A stretch of 64,000 nucleotides of DNA from CAJQQY01 sp045106765 (lineage in GTDB: Bacteria; Bacteroidota; Bacteroidia; Chitinophagales; Saprospiraceae): contig JBGCFD010000129.1 of NCBI GenBank assembly GCA_045106765.1, positions 4,282 to 68,281 on the forward strand. The letters run 5' to 3'. Within the stretch, counting starts at the first letter, position 1, and each line of letters starts with the position of its first letter. The notes under the pieces were generated by a model. It was given only the letters and a program-made list of their open reading frames with translations. It did not search any database and was not told the DNA's origin. The translations under genes and the position numbers were made by a program. This document shows positions 53,234-62,034 of this stretch, piece by piece.

Positions 53234-54919
53234 ATGTCAAAACTATATGAAAATCTAAAAACACTTAATGAATGTTTTTTTAATTGGGAAAAAAATACTC
53301 CAAATAATATTTTTCTTCGTCAACCTCAAGGCGAAAATTGGAAAACTTTAACCTATGCCGAAGCAGGTCAGGAAGCTCGAAAAATGACCTCAGCATTGAG
53401 GGCAATGGGTTTAGAAAAAGGGGATCATATTGGTATTTCCTCAAAGAATTGTTACCATTGGATTTTAGCTGATTTAGCCATTATGATGGGCGGATATGTT
53501 TCCGTTCCGTTCTATCCTAGTTTGACTAAAGATCAATTAAATGAAGTAATTATAAAGGCTGACTTGAAAGCCATTTTTTGTGGAAAATATGATGCTTGGG
53601 GAGATCGTGAGGAAGGCATTCCAAGTGGGATAAAGGTAATTCGATTTCCGCATTACGAAGGCAATGCAAAAGTTTCGATTGGAAAAGATTGGAATAAATT
53701 GATTAGTTCAAATGTTCCTTTCGAGGAAAACTATATTCCTGATATGGATGATTTGTGGACAATACTTTTCACCTCTGGAACTACGGGTACACCTAAAGGA
53801 GTTATGCATACTCACAAAGCACCAGCGTTGATTTTTAGGAATGAAGAATTGACAGGTTTTCTAGGGAAAAGTCAATTAAAAGCTTACCGATATTTTTCTT
53901 TTTTACCATTAAATCATGTGGCGGAAAGATTGGGGGTTTCGTCACCAGCAATTTGCTATGGAGGTTCAATTTCCTTTGCTGAGTCATTGGCCACTTTTGC
54001 GAAAAATTTACAAGATACTCAGCCGACTTCTATTTTTGCAGTACCTCGAATTTGGACTAAGTTCTACCTCGGAGTTTTGGCCAAGATGCCTCAAAAGAAA
54101 ATGGATACCTTATTTAAAATTCCAATCGTTTCTGGAATTTTAAAAAAGAAATTGCGAACTGCTTTAGGACTTCGTGATGCTCAAATTACAGCAACTGGAG
54201 CAGCGATCACTCCTAAATATTTAAAAGATTGGTATTCAAAATTAGGCTTACATTTGATTGAGGCTTATGGAATGACAGAAGTTTGTGGCTCAATTACCAA
54301 TGGTCCACGACAAGAAACTCCCTCTGATTCAGTAGGAGAAGTGGTTCCTAATTGTCAAATAAAAGTAGACCCTGATACGCAAGAGATTTTGATGGCAAGT
54401 CCATGGATGATGAAAGGATATTATAAAGATCCAGAGTTGACTGCAGAGGTTTTAGTCGATGGTTGGATGCATAGTGGTGATCGTGGTTGGATAGATGAAA
54501 ATGGTTTTCTGCGAGTGGTTGGAAGAGTAAAAGATTCCTTTAAAACTTCAAAAGGGCAATTTATTATTCCTAATCCAATTGAGGAAAAATTGGCGCAAAG
54601 TGATTTTATCGAACAAGTTTGTGTAGCAGGTTTGACTACTCCGCAGCCAGTTGCGTTGGTGAATCTTTCAGAAATAGCATTGGCAGCAGACAAAAATAAA
54701 ATAGAGAAAATCTTGCATCAAGAATTGGAAAAAACTAATGCGACTTTGAAAAGTTATCAAAAAATTTCGACCATAATTGTTAATAAAAATACATGGTCAG
54801 AAAGTAATGAAATGTTGACACCAACTTTGAAAATTCGGCGAGGAAAGATTGATGAATGTTATAATCAAAAATATTTAGCTTGGCATGAGGCGAAGGAAAA
54901 AGTGGTTTGGGAAGTATGA
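53234..54919 (+). CDS. AMP-binding long-chain acyl-CoA ligase
   Basis: 561 aa ANL-superfamily enzyme. The ATP-binding P-loop is TILFTSGTTGTPKGVMHTH (176-194), followed by PLNHVAERLGVS, the YGMTEVCGSI motif, and the C-terminal hinge HSGDRGWIDENGFLRVVGR (D/R motif) and KTSKGQFIIPNPIE. GDRGWIDENG and VKDSFKTSKG match long-chain ACSL-type enzymes, which make acyl-CoA from a fatty acid, ATP and CoA. It is slightly shorter than many ACSLs, and no membrane segment is evident. The dehydrogenase and CoA-transferase genes nearby point to fatty-acid oxidation. Confidence 0.87.
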   Translation: MSKLYENLKTLNECFFNWEKNTPNNIFLRQPQGENWKTLTYAEAGQEARKMTSALRAMGLEKGDHIGISSKNCYHWILADLAIMMGGYVSVPFYPSLTKDQLNEVIIKADLKAIFCGKYDAWGDREEGIPSGIKVIRFPHYEGNAKVSIGKDWNKLISSNVPFEENYIPDMDDLWTILFTSGTTGTPKGVMHTHKAPALIFRNEELTGFLGKSQLKAYRYFSFLPLNHVAERLGVSSPAICYGGSISFAESLATFAKNLQDTQPTSIFAVPRIWTKFYLGVLAKMPQKKMDTLFKIPIVSGILKKKLRTALGLRDAQITATGAAITPKYLKDWYSKLGLHLIEAYGMTEVCGSITNGPRQETPSDSVGEVVPNCQIKVDPDTQEILMASPWMMKGYYKDPELTAEVLVDGWMHSGDRGWIDENGFLRVVGRVKDSFKTSKGQFIIPNPIEEKLAQSDFIEQVCVAGLTTPQPVALVNLSEIALAADKNKIEKILHQELEKTNATLKSYQKISTIIVNKNTWSESNEMLTPTLKIRRGKIDECYNQKYLAWHEAKEKVVWEV

Positions 54920-54933
54920 TTTTTTGCTGTGAT

Positions 54934-55050
54934 TTTTTGCCACTGACTTGGACTGACTATTATGACTAAATAAGACTTTCTCTTTTGGTTTTAGCCACAT
55001 TGATGAAGTCTTATTTAGTCATAATAGTCAGTTCAAGTCAGTGGCAAAAA
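54934..55050. repeat. 45-bp-arm inverted repeat (single mismatch)
   Basis: Left arm 54934-54978 (starts TTTTTGCCACTGACTTGGAC, ends TAAATAAGACTT) is complementary to right arm 55006-55050 except for one position; the loop is 27 nt. The T- and A-runs at the ends would let it terminate transcription in both directions. Confidence 0.9.
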
Positions 55051-55081
55051 AAACTAATTACAATTATTAAAAGATAAACCC

Positions 55082-56059
55082 ATGAAATCAATATATAAAA
55101 AAATACTAATTGCCCTTGGAGTTTTAACCTTACTAATTCTTGGCTACACTTGGATGAATTATGCCTCTGATAAATCATTGGAAGAACTAAAAATCAAATG
55201 GACTTACGATAATTCTCAATTCATAGAGATAAATGGAATGCCTGTTCATTATAGAATTAATGGAGAAGGAGAACCATTAGTCTTAATTCATGGAACAGGG
55301 GCATCATTACATACCTGGGAAGGTTGGACGGAAATTTTGGAAAAAGATTTTAAAGTAATTAGTCTAGACATGCCAGCTTTTGGATTGACAGGCCCTAATC
55401 CAAAAAGGATTTATACATTAGAATTTTATGCTAAATTTTTAGATTCCTTTTTAAAGAAAATTGAAGTGGATAAATTTAGTGTCGCAGGAAATTCTTTGGG
55501 TGGTGGAATTGCTTGGAAGTACGCTGCTCTTTTTCCCAATAAAGTAAAAAATATGATTTTAATCGATCCAATGGGATATCCTCGAAAGGGAGAATTACCT
55601 TTTGCTTTGCGTTTGGCAGCCAATAAATATGCAAGTAAATATTTGAAAATCATCACACCTAAATCTTTGTTTTATAAAAGTATGAATGAGGTTTATCATA
55701 ATGATGAATTGGTAACTGATGAATTGGTCAATCGATATTATGATTTATATTTGAGAGAAGGAAATAGACAAGCATTTGTTGATCGAGCGATGGCAAATGA
55801 AACGGTGGATACCCTAGAAATAGCCACAATAAAAACACCTACCTTAATTCTTTGGGGAGAAAATGATGAATGGATTTCACCCGAAGATGCACCTAAATTT
55901 AAAAGAGATATTAAAGGTTCCGAATTAATTTTATATCCAAATGCAGGACATGTACCAATGGAGGAATTGCCGAAACTTACTGCTCATGATGCACGTATAT
56001 TTTTAGAGAAAAATTTGGTAAAAGAGATAGAATCGGAATTGTCCTCAGTTGAAGAATGA
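55082..56059 (+). CDS. membrane-anchored alpha/beta hydrolase
   Basis: 325 aa. An N-terminal membrane anchor (about 7-24) is followed by an alpha/beta-hydrolase domain. The oxyanion element is LIHGTGASLHTWEGW (HG at 70-71), the nucleophile is S138 in AGNSLGGG, the acid is D262 in WGENDEWIS and the base is H290 in PNAGHVPMEELP. The catalytic triad is complete. The lid is about 170-215. The substrate could be a lipid or other ester; the context of acyl-CoA genes suggests lipid turnover but does not prove it. Confidence 0.87.
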   Translation: MKSIYKKILIALGVLTLLILGYTWMNYASDKSLEELKIKWTYDNSQFIEINGMPVHYRINGEGEPLVLIHGTGASLHTWEGWTEILEKDFKVISLDMPAFGLTGPNPKRIYTLEFYAKFLDSFLKKIEVDKFSVAGNSLGGGIAWKYAALFPNKVKNMILIDPMGYPRKGELPFALRLAANKYASKYLKIITPKSLFYKSMNEVYHNDELVTDELVNRYYDLYLREGNRQAFVDRAMANETVDTLEIATIKTPTLILWGENDEWISPEDAPKFKRDIKGSELILYPNAGHVPMEELPKLTAHDARIFLEKNLVKEIESELSSVEE

Positions 56060-56234
56060 TGATTAATTGAACAGTAATTTAGTAAATCAGGTGAACAGTC
56101 GAATGGGGATCTAATTAACTAATTTCATAATTTCTTGTTCAGCACATTCCTTTCCCTAGTTATACGATTTTAGATTTTTTTACCAATAATTTTATCGAAT
56201 ATTAAAGATTAATTTAAAGTAAAAAAAATATAAA

Positions 56235-57428
56235 ATGAGCTCAAGAATCCAATTACCTCGTGATGTTTATGGAACAGAAGAACATCAAATGTTGAGGGAA
56301 ACAGTTTTAGAATTTTACAAAACAGAAGTTGAACCTCATCGAGAAGAATGGGAAGAAAATACTGCTTGCTCGAGGGAAGTTTGGTTGAAAGCAGGAGAGC
56401 TAGGATTATTAGGATTAACCCTTGATCCAAAGTATGGAGGTTCCGGTTTAGATTTTAGTTTTAGTGCAATAGCTATTGAGACATTTGCACAAACTGGAGC
56501 AGATTCTCCTGGGATTTCCATGCATTCAGATATTGTTATTCCATATATTGAAAAACATGGAAGTGAAGCAATCAAAGATAAATATTTACCTAAAATGAAT
56601 ACTGGTGAATGCATAGGTTCACTAGGAATGACAGAACCTTCGACAGGAAGTGATGTACAAGCAATTCGAACTACAGCAGTTGATATGGGCGATCATTATT
56701 TAGTTAATGGAAGTAAAACTTTTATCACAATTGGTTACACTTCAGATTTTACTTTGACTGCTTGCAAAACCGAAAATGGAATTAGTTTAATTATCATTGA
56801 TGCCGATTTAGAAGGATTCACTAAAGGAAAACCTTTCAAAAAATTAGGTCTAAAAACGAGTGATACTTGTGAGTTGTTTTTTGATAATGTAAAAGTTCCT
56901 AAAGGAAATTTGATTGGAGAAGAAGGCAAAGGATTTGTCTACATGATGCAAGAATTGCCGAGAGAAAGATTGACAATTGCGATTCAAGCGATTGGTTCAG
57001 TTAGAGGAGGATTGGAATTGACTACTGCTTACACACAAGAACGAACTGCTTTCAAACAACCTATTTGTGCTTTCCAAAATACTCAATTCAAATTAGCTGA
57101 AGTTGCAACTCAATTGGAAATAAATACAGCCTTTGTTGATAAATGTACAGAGCTTTTGGCTCGAAAAGAATTGACTCCAGAGTTAGCCTCTATGGCTAAA
57201 TATGCTTCGACAGAGATGCAAGGAAAAATGTTGGATGAGTGTTTACAATTGTTTGGTGGATATGGTTATATGTGGGAATATCCAATTTCAAGAATGGTAG
57301 CAGATGCAAGGGTGACTCGAATTTATGGAGGTACAAATGAGATTATGAAATTGATGATTGCTCGCGCTATTTTCGCTGATTATTTTAAAGAAATGAAAGC
57401 GAAAAGAAGAGCGAAAGTCAACGGATAG
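56235..57428 (+). CDS. acyl-CoA dehydrogenase (long-chain/LCAD-like)
   Basis: 397 aa, full length. FAD/substrate-binding elements are MTEPSTGSDVQAIRT (about 132-146), NGSKTFITIGYTSDFTLT and QERTAFKQPICAFQNTQFKL. The C-terminal FGGYGYMWEYPISRM and RIYGGTNEIMK are typical. The usual MCAD base position (IYEGT) carries Gly here (IYGGT), so the base is probably E244 in ELPRERLTIA, as in the long-chain/isovaleryl group. It oxidises acyl-CoA to trans-2-enoyl-CoA and passes electrons to ETF. Confidence 0.9.
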   Translation: MSSRIQLPRDVYGTEEHQMLRETVLEFYKTEVEPHREEWEENTACSREVWLKAGELGLLGLTLDPKYGGSGLDFSFSAIAIETFAQTGADSPGISMHSDIVIPYIEKHGSEAIKDKYLPKMNTGECIGSLGMTEPSTGSDVQAIRTTAVDMGDHYLVNGSKTFITIGYTSDFTLTACKTENGISLIIIDADLEGFTKGKPFKKLGLKTSDTCELFFDNVKVPKGNLIGEEGKGFVYMMQELPRERLTIAIQAIGSVRGGLELTTAYTQERTAFKQPICAFQNTQFKLAEVATQLEINTAFVDKCTELLARKELTPELASMAKYASTEMQGKMLDECLQLFGGYGYMWEYPISRMVADARVTRIYGGTNEIMKLMIARAIFADYFKEMKAKRRAKVNG

Positions 57429-57449
57429 TGTTTAATGGTGAATGGTTAA

Positions 57450-57569
57450 TACCTATGTAATTTTAATAAAGAAGCCTTTCGAGCAAGTGAAATTTTTCAA
57501 AATATAAAAGAATATTATGGTCATTTTTTTAAACAACATTTTGGAAATGAAACATTAAATATTATTTGA
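57450..57569 (+). pseudogene. possible C-terminal gene remnant
   Basis: An open stretch of 39 codons without a start codon sits between two stops, reading protein-like (NKEAFRASEIFQNIKEYYGH, then FFKQHFGNETLNII). It follows directly on a GGTGAATGGTTAA repeat. This could be the tail of a decayed gene; chance is not excluded. Confidence 0.25.
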
Positions 57570-57594
57570 TTTTTTGTAAATGTATTTTTTTCAA

Positions 57595-57632
57595 AAAAGG
57601 GTGTTAGTGCTCAAAGCGCTAACACCCTTAAT
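57595..57632 (-). terminator. terminator after the CoA-transferase genes
   Basis: AAGGGTGTTAGTGC / GCGCTAACACCCTT stem; on the minus strand it is followed by a T-run. Confidence 0.85.
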
Positions 57633-57654
57633 TCGTATATTTTTCCAAGAAAAG

Positions 57655-58311
57655 TTAATCAATTTTCATTTCAGGAATATCTCCTTCGATAATCAATCTT
57701 CCTTCAGTCGCATTTTTTATTTCCTCCACAGAAACCCCAGGAGCACGTTCAATTAATTTAAAACCTTGCGGTGTGATATCCAAAACAGCCAAATTAGTCA
57801 CTACTTTTTTGACACATTTTACACCTGTCAAGGGAAGCGTACATTGTTTTAATAATTTACTTTCCCCACGCTTATTCGTATGCATCATGGCGACAATAAT
57901 ATTGTCTGCTGAAGCGACCAAATCCATTGCTCCACCCATACCTTTAACCATGCGTCCGGGGATTTTCCAATTGGCAATATCTCCATTATCCGCCACTTCC
58001 ATTGCTCCGAGAACCGTCAATTGAATATGCTGTCCACGAATCATAGCGAAGCTAGTCGCCGAGTCAAAGATCGAAGCTCCAGGCATTGGAGTAATCGTTT
58101 GTTTTCCCGCATTAATCATATCAGCATCCTCTTCTCCTTCAAATGGAAATGGCCCCATTCCAAGGATTCCATTTTCAGATTGGAACTCTACATCAATGCC
58201 TTCAGGAATATAATTGGCGATTAAAGTTGGAATCCCAATTCCTAAATTAACATACCAATTATGACGTAATTCTTGTGCTATTCTTTTAGCTATACCTTTT
58301 TTATCTAACAT
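57655..58311 (-). CDS. scoB: 3-oxoacid CoA-transferase, subunit B
   Basis: 218 aa. The catalytic Glu is E46 in FQSENGILGMGPFP. Other family blocks are VNLGIGIPTLIANYIP, DMINAGKQTITPMPGASIFD and GGAMDLVASADNIIVAMMHT. With the A subunit it transfers CoA between succinyl-CoA (or acetyl-CoA) and a 3-oxoacid such as acetoacetate. The gene follows subunit A by 85 nt, separated by a GGTGAAT/GTTAAC repeat spacer. Confidence 0.92.
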   Translation of the reverse strand: MLDKKGIAKRIAQELRHNWYVNLGIGIPTLIANYIPEGIDVEFQSENGILGMGPFPFEGEEDADMINAGKQTITPMPGASIFDSATSFAMIRGQHIQLTVLGAMEVADNGDIANWKIPGRMVKGMGGAMDLVASADNIIVAMMHTNKRGESKLLKQCTLPLTGVKCVKKVVTNLAVLDITPQGFKLIERAPGVSVEEIKNATEGRLIIEGDIPEMKID

Positions 58312-58320
58312 TTTTTTTAG

Positions 58321-58418
58321 CGGTTGATTGTTAACGGTGAACTGTTAACGACGAAAAAATTAATTATTATAAATTCAAAAAAAGCGGTATTAACAGTTAA
58401 TCATTAACAGTTAGCCGT
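58321..58418. repeat. GGTGAAC/GTTAAC palindromic spacer between scoA and scoB
   Basis: CGGTTGATTGTTAACGGTGA at the left and words such as AGTTAATCATTAACAGTTAGCCG at the right form an imperfect long hairpin of the GGTGAAT-GTTAAC family. The right end overlaps the last codons of the scoA gene. Confidence 0.6.
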
Positions 58419-59107
58419 TTCCTTGTGGTTCGTTGCTCGATTCGTTTTTCATATTTTTCTCCTTGGAAAATTCGTTGCACAAATATGCCCGGAGTGTGAA
58501 TTGTATTTGGATCAAGCTCGCCAGGTTCTACTAATTCTTCAACTTCAGCAATAGTAATTTTTCCAGCCATAGCCATCAAAGGATTAAAATTTCGGGCAGT
58601 TCCTTTAAATAAAAGATTTCCATAGCGATCTCCCTTCCATGCTTTCACTATGGCAAAATCGGCAGATAAGGCATGTTCTAAAATGTGAGGTTTACCATTA
58701 AAATATCTAACCTCTTTTCCAAAAGCGACCTCTGTTCCATAACCAGCAGGCGTAAAAAAAGCAGGAATGCCAGAGCCTCCAGCTTGACATCTTGCAGCCA
58801 AAGAACCTTGAGGAATCAAATCTACTTCCAATTCTCCACTCAACATTTGTCGTTCGAATTCATCATTCTCACCAACGTAAGAAGAGATCATTTTTTTGAT
58901 TTGTCTTTTCTGTAAAAGTAGTCCAAGACCAAAATCATCGACCCCAGCATTATTCGAAATACACGTCAGATCGTTGATGCCTTTTTCTACCAATGCAGCA
59001 ATGCAATTTTCTGGAATTCCACACAAACCAAAACCACCTAACATTAAAGTCATTCCTGATTCGATACCTTGAACGGCTTCCTGAACATTCGCAACTAATT
59101 TATTCAT
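58397..59107 (-). CDS. scoA: 3-oxoacid CoA-transferase, subunit A
   Basis: 236 aa. Family features are MLGGFGLCGIPENCIAALVE, DLTCISNNAGVDDFGLGLLL, GSGIPAFFTPAGYGTE and AIVKAWKGDRYGNLLFKGTA. Together with subunit B it forms the heteromeric enzyme. A TAATTTTG -7-like element lies upstream on the minus strand (plus-strand 59150-59157). It supports use of ketone bodies or 3-oxoacids alongside the acyl-CoA dehydrogenase and 3-hydroxybutyryl-CoA dehydrogenase nearby. Confidence 0.92.
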   Translation of the reverse strand: MNKLVANVQEAVQGIESGMTLMLGGFGLCGIPENCIAALVEKGINDLTCISNNAGVDDFGLGLLLQKRQIKKMISSYVGENDEFERQMLSGELEVDLIPQGSLAARCQAGGSGIPAFFTPAGYGTEVAFGKEVRYFNGKPHILEHALSADFAIVKAWKGDRYGNLLFKGTARNFNPLMAMAGKITIAEVEELVEPGELDPNTIHTPGIFVQRIFQGEKYEKRIEQRTTRKRLTVND

Positions 59108-59250
59108 AGATTAAAAGTTTAATTAAAAATGGTAATTTCAAAGAGTTCAAAATTAGAAAATTTTACGTGGAAATCTAATCTATTTTTTTATGAAAAAATA
59201 TTTTAAAAAGTTCTATTTTACATTTTTATAAAAATCAAAATGACAAAATC

Positions 59251-59724
59251 ATGGCTGCAACAAAATCAATGAAAGAATATATGGACATGGGGCTAGAAAC
59301 TTACCTGAAGGAAAGAGTACAAGATCAAGAAAGTTGGATGGAAGTAAAAAGTGGTTCATGCAAAAAAAATTATCAGCGAGGTAAATTATTGGTGATCATA
59401 CTTTCTGTTTCGATTCCGTTTTTAGTGACTTTGATTGATATTGATGATAGATTTAAATATTTAATTGCAGGAGTTGGAGTTTTGATTGCAGGAGTAGAAG
59501 GAATTTTATCATTGTATAATTATCAAAATAGTTGGGTCAATTATCGCCAAACTTTGGAAGCATTAAAAAGAGAGAAATTCTTTTTTGCTACTAAATCAAG
59601 TATTTACAAAAAAGATAGTTCTTTTCAGTTTTTTGTAGAAAGAATAGAAACGATCTTGACGATGGAGAATAAAAATTGGTCTGAAAGTGCTTTGAGTGAA
59701 GTGAAAGTTGAAAAGGAAGATTAA
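59251..59724 (+). CDS. DUF4231 (SLATT-like) two-helix membrane protein
   Basis: 157 aa. A helical N-terminus (YLKERVQDQESWMEVKSGSC) is followed by a pair of membrane helices (about 47-64 and 71-90: LLVIILSVSIPFLVTLI and YLIAGVGVLIAGVEGILSLY) and a C-terminal helical part with YNYQNSWVNYRQTLEALKRE and KFFFATKSSIYKKD. This is the DUF4231 pattern. SLATT-type two-helix proteins are proposed pore-forming effectors in nucleotide-sensing conflict systems, although DUF4231 proteins also occur alone. A GIY-YIG-like gene starts 51 nt downstream. No nucleotide cyclase or NACHT-type gene adjoins. Confidence 0.78.
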   Translation: MAATKSMKEYMDMGLETYLKERVQDQESWMEVKSGSCKKNYQRGKLLVIILSVSIPFLVTLIDIDDRFKYLIAGVGVLIAGVEGILSLYNYQNSWVNYRQTLEALKREKFFFATKSSIYKKDSSFQFFVERIETILTMENKNWSESALSEVKVEKED

Positions 59725-59775
59725 TATTTCGAAAATGAAAATTATTGTTTGTTGTAAAAAATGAAAATATAAAAA

Positions 59776-60414
59776 ATGGTTTTAGAATCAGAGGTTATCG
59801 AACTTAAAAAACTTTATGATTTTGTTCTCAAAGATAAAAAGAACGAAGCATTAGAGGGAAGGAGTAAACAGGGAAAAGAATATGGTAAACTTGTCAAAGA
59901 ATTAACTAATCCGATTTCAGAAAATGGTGGTTTTTATATCTGGGGGAGTTACACAAAAAAAGGTCTCTGGAATAATATTTATATAGGGAAAGCTGGATTT
60001 AGTGAGACTACAGGTCTAAGGGCTCGTATCAAAGAGGAACTTAAAGATGAAAGGTCATTTATTTGGTTATCGAAAATGAATAAAAAGAATATTCTAAAAT
60101 TAGGTGCAATCAAATACCCCGCAATGTGGGAAAAGAAATATAAAACAAATACCGAAAGAGCTTTTCGTAAGTTTAATTCAACTCATATAATTTGGATTGC
60201 AATTAAACGATCGGATAAAGAAGAAATGGAAAAGGATATTTTAAAAATAGAGTCTGATCTTATTGAAACGATGAACCCTATCGCAAATCGAAATAGACCT
60301 AAACCTTATGGTGATTTACAAAAAATAACTATCGAAATTATTAAACGAATGAAACATCATATTCACGAAAAAAGAGGAGATAAATTATTTATACCAAAAG
60401 AAATATTGAAATAG
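59776..60414 (+). CDS. GIY-YIG nuclease-like protein
   Basis: 212 aa. Residues about 50-175 resemble a GIY-YIG domain: GGFYIWGSYTKKGLWNNIYI (Y54 and Y69-I70-G71), then GKAGFSETTGLRARIKEELK with Arg at 82 and 84, and the late metal-binding-type Glu E159 in IESDLIETMNPIANRNRP. Order and spacing fit, except that the insert between the Arg helix and the Glu is about 70 residues, longer than in the shortest members. It is tightly placed after DUF4231 on the same strand. A nuclease function is inferred from the motif; the target is unknown. Confidence 0.62.
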   Translation: MVLESEVIELKKLYDFVLKDKKNEALEGRSKQGKEYGKLVKELTNPISENGGFYIWGSYTKKGLWNNIYIGKAGFSETTGLRARIKEELKDERSFIWLSKMNKKNILKLGAIKYPAMWEKKYKTNTERAFRKFNSTHIIWIAIKRSDKEEMEKDILKIESDLIETMNPIANRNRPKPYGDLQKITIEIIKRMKHHIHEKRGDKLFIPKEILK

Positions 60415-60554
60415 CTGGTATGATAATATGTTTAACATTCATGTTGGCTAATTAAAATTTTGCCTCTACCTGAGGTCGAAGTCAACTATTCCGAAAAGTA
60501 AAATGAGCTAATTAATTTAGCTATGATAGATTCTGATTTTTTAAAAAAATATCA

Positions 60555-61058
60555 ATGAAAAAAATAGGATTGCTCTCAGATACACATAGTTATTTTGATG
60601 AAAAAATTTATGAATATTTTAAAGAAGTGGATGAGATTTGGCATGCGGGAGATATTGGTTCAATGCAAGTTGTGGAGCAATTAGAAGCATTTAAACCACT
60701 TCGTGCGGTTTATGGAAATATTGATAATGCGACGATACGAGCAGCATTTCCCTTAAATAATATTTTTATGTGTGAAGAGATGAAAGTATGGATTACACAT
60801 ATTGGTGGTTATCCAGGACGATATAATGCAAGAGTCCGTGAAGAAATGCCCAACCATAATCCAGACATTTTTATAACAGGACATTCACATATTTTAAAAA
60901 TCATGCCTGATCGGAAAAATGATCTTTTACATATTAATCCTGGAGCAGCAGGGATTTCGGGTTTCCATAAAATAAAAACCATGGTGAGATTTGCCATCGA
61001 CGGAAAAAAAATAGAAGCAATGGAGGTCATCGAATTAGGAAAAAGAGGAGGTGTCTAA
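60555..61058 (+). CDS. YfcE/MJ0936-type metallophosphoesterase
   Basis: 167 aa. The metal-binding motifs appear in order: LLSDTHS (D8, H10), WHAGDIG, VYGNID, WITHIGGYPG, TGHSHI and a final NPGAAGISG. This is the short calcineurin-like phosphodiesterase class (YfcE). It hydrolyses phosphodiesters, with the true substrate unknown. Placed 85 nt before hbd on the same strand. Confidence 0.9.
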   Translation: MKKIGLLSDTHSYFDEKIYEYFKEVDEIWHAGDIGSMQVVEQLEAFKPLRAVYGNIDNATIRAAFPLNNIFMCEEMKVWITHIGGYPGRYNARVREEMPNHNPDIFITGHSHILKIMPDRKNDLLHINPGAAGISGFHKIKTMVRFAIDGKKIEAMEVIELGKRGGV

Positions 61059-61119
61059 AGTCATCTCAAAAATATAATTATTTCAAAACCCAAAATTGAT
61101 AATTCTCATTTGAAAGCTC

Positions 61120-61127
61120 TATTTTCG
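61120..61127 (+). promoter_or_regulatory. weak -7 element before hbd
   Basis: TATTTTCG with a TTG at 61096-61098 (21-nt spacer); one mismatch to TAnnTTTG. Confidence 0.3.
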
Positions 61128-61143
61128 CACAAAAATTATCAAT

Positions 61144-62031
61144 ATGAAAAATATATCAGTTATAGGTGCAGGAACAATGGGAAATGGAATTGCTCATGTT
61201 TTTGCCATGAAAGGATTTAAAGTAAGTTTAGTTGATATTTCAGAAGCAGCTTTGGAAAAAGCAATGGCTACGATTGACAAAAATTTAAGCCGAATGGTTG
61301 CCAAAGAAAGAATTTCTGAAAAGGATAAAAAAGCAACTTTAGGAAATATCACTACTTTTTCAGATATGAATGCTGGAGTGAAAAGTGCAGATTTAATTGT
61401 TGAAGCTGCCACAGAAAATGTGGATTTAAAACTTCGAATTTTTAAATCACTTGATGAAGCTGCTCCTAAAAAAACTATTTTAGCTACTAACACTTCTTCT
61501 ATTTCTATTACAAAAATTGCAGCAGTAACTTCTCGCCCTGAGAAAGTAATTGGGATGCATTTTATGAATCCAGTTCCTGTGATGAAATTAGTGGAAGTGA
61601 TTAATGGATATGCAACTTCAAAATCAGTTTCTAGAAAAATCATGAAACTTTCTAAGGATTTGGGAAAAGTACCAACCGAAGTAAATGATTATCCTGGTTT
61701 TGTTGCCAATCGAATTTTGATGCCAATGATTAATGAAGCGATTTATACTTTATTCGAAAGTGTAGCTGGCGTCGAAGAAATTGATACCGTGATGAAATTA
61801 GGAATGGCTCACCCAATGGGCCCATTGCAATTAGCAGATTTTATCGGTTTGGATGTTTGCCTTTCGATCATGAACGTATTGCATGATGGTTTTGGAAATC
61901 CAAAATACGCACCTTGCCCATTACTCGTAAATATGGTTACTGCTGGAAAATTAGGACGAAAATCTGGAGAAGGTTTTTATTCTTACGGACACGGAACTAA
62001 AGAATGGATCGTTTCTAAAAACTTTAAATAA
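61144..62031 (+). CDS. hbd: 3-hydroxybutyryl-CoA dehydrogenase
   Basis: 295 aa. NAD-binding Rossmann motif GAGTMGNGIA (8-17), followed by ATNTSSISITKIAAVTSRPE, KVIGMHFMNPVPVMKLVEVI (catalytic His in GMHFMNP), VNDYPGFVANRILMPMINEA and GPLQLADFIGLDVCLSIM. It oxidises (S)-3-hydroxyacyl-CoA, fitting with the ACAD, ligase and CoA-transferase genes. The gene ends where a palindromic repeat begins. Confidence 0.94.
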   Translation: MKNISVIGAGTMGNGIAHVFAMKGFKVSLVDISEAALEKAMATIDKNLSRMVAKERISEKDKKATLGNITTFSDMNAGVKSADLIVEAATENVDLKLRIFKSLDEAAPKKTILATNTSSISITKIAAVTSRPEKVIGMHFMNPVPVMKLVEVINGYATSKSVSRKIMKLSKDLGKVPTEVNDYPGFVANRILMPMINEAIYTLFESVAGVEEIDTVMKLGMAHPMGPLQLADFIGLDVCLSIMNVLHDGFGNPKYAPCPLLVNMVTAGKLGRKSGEGFYSYGHGTKEWIVSKNFK

Positions 62032-62034
62032 AAA

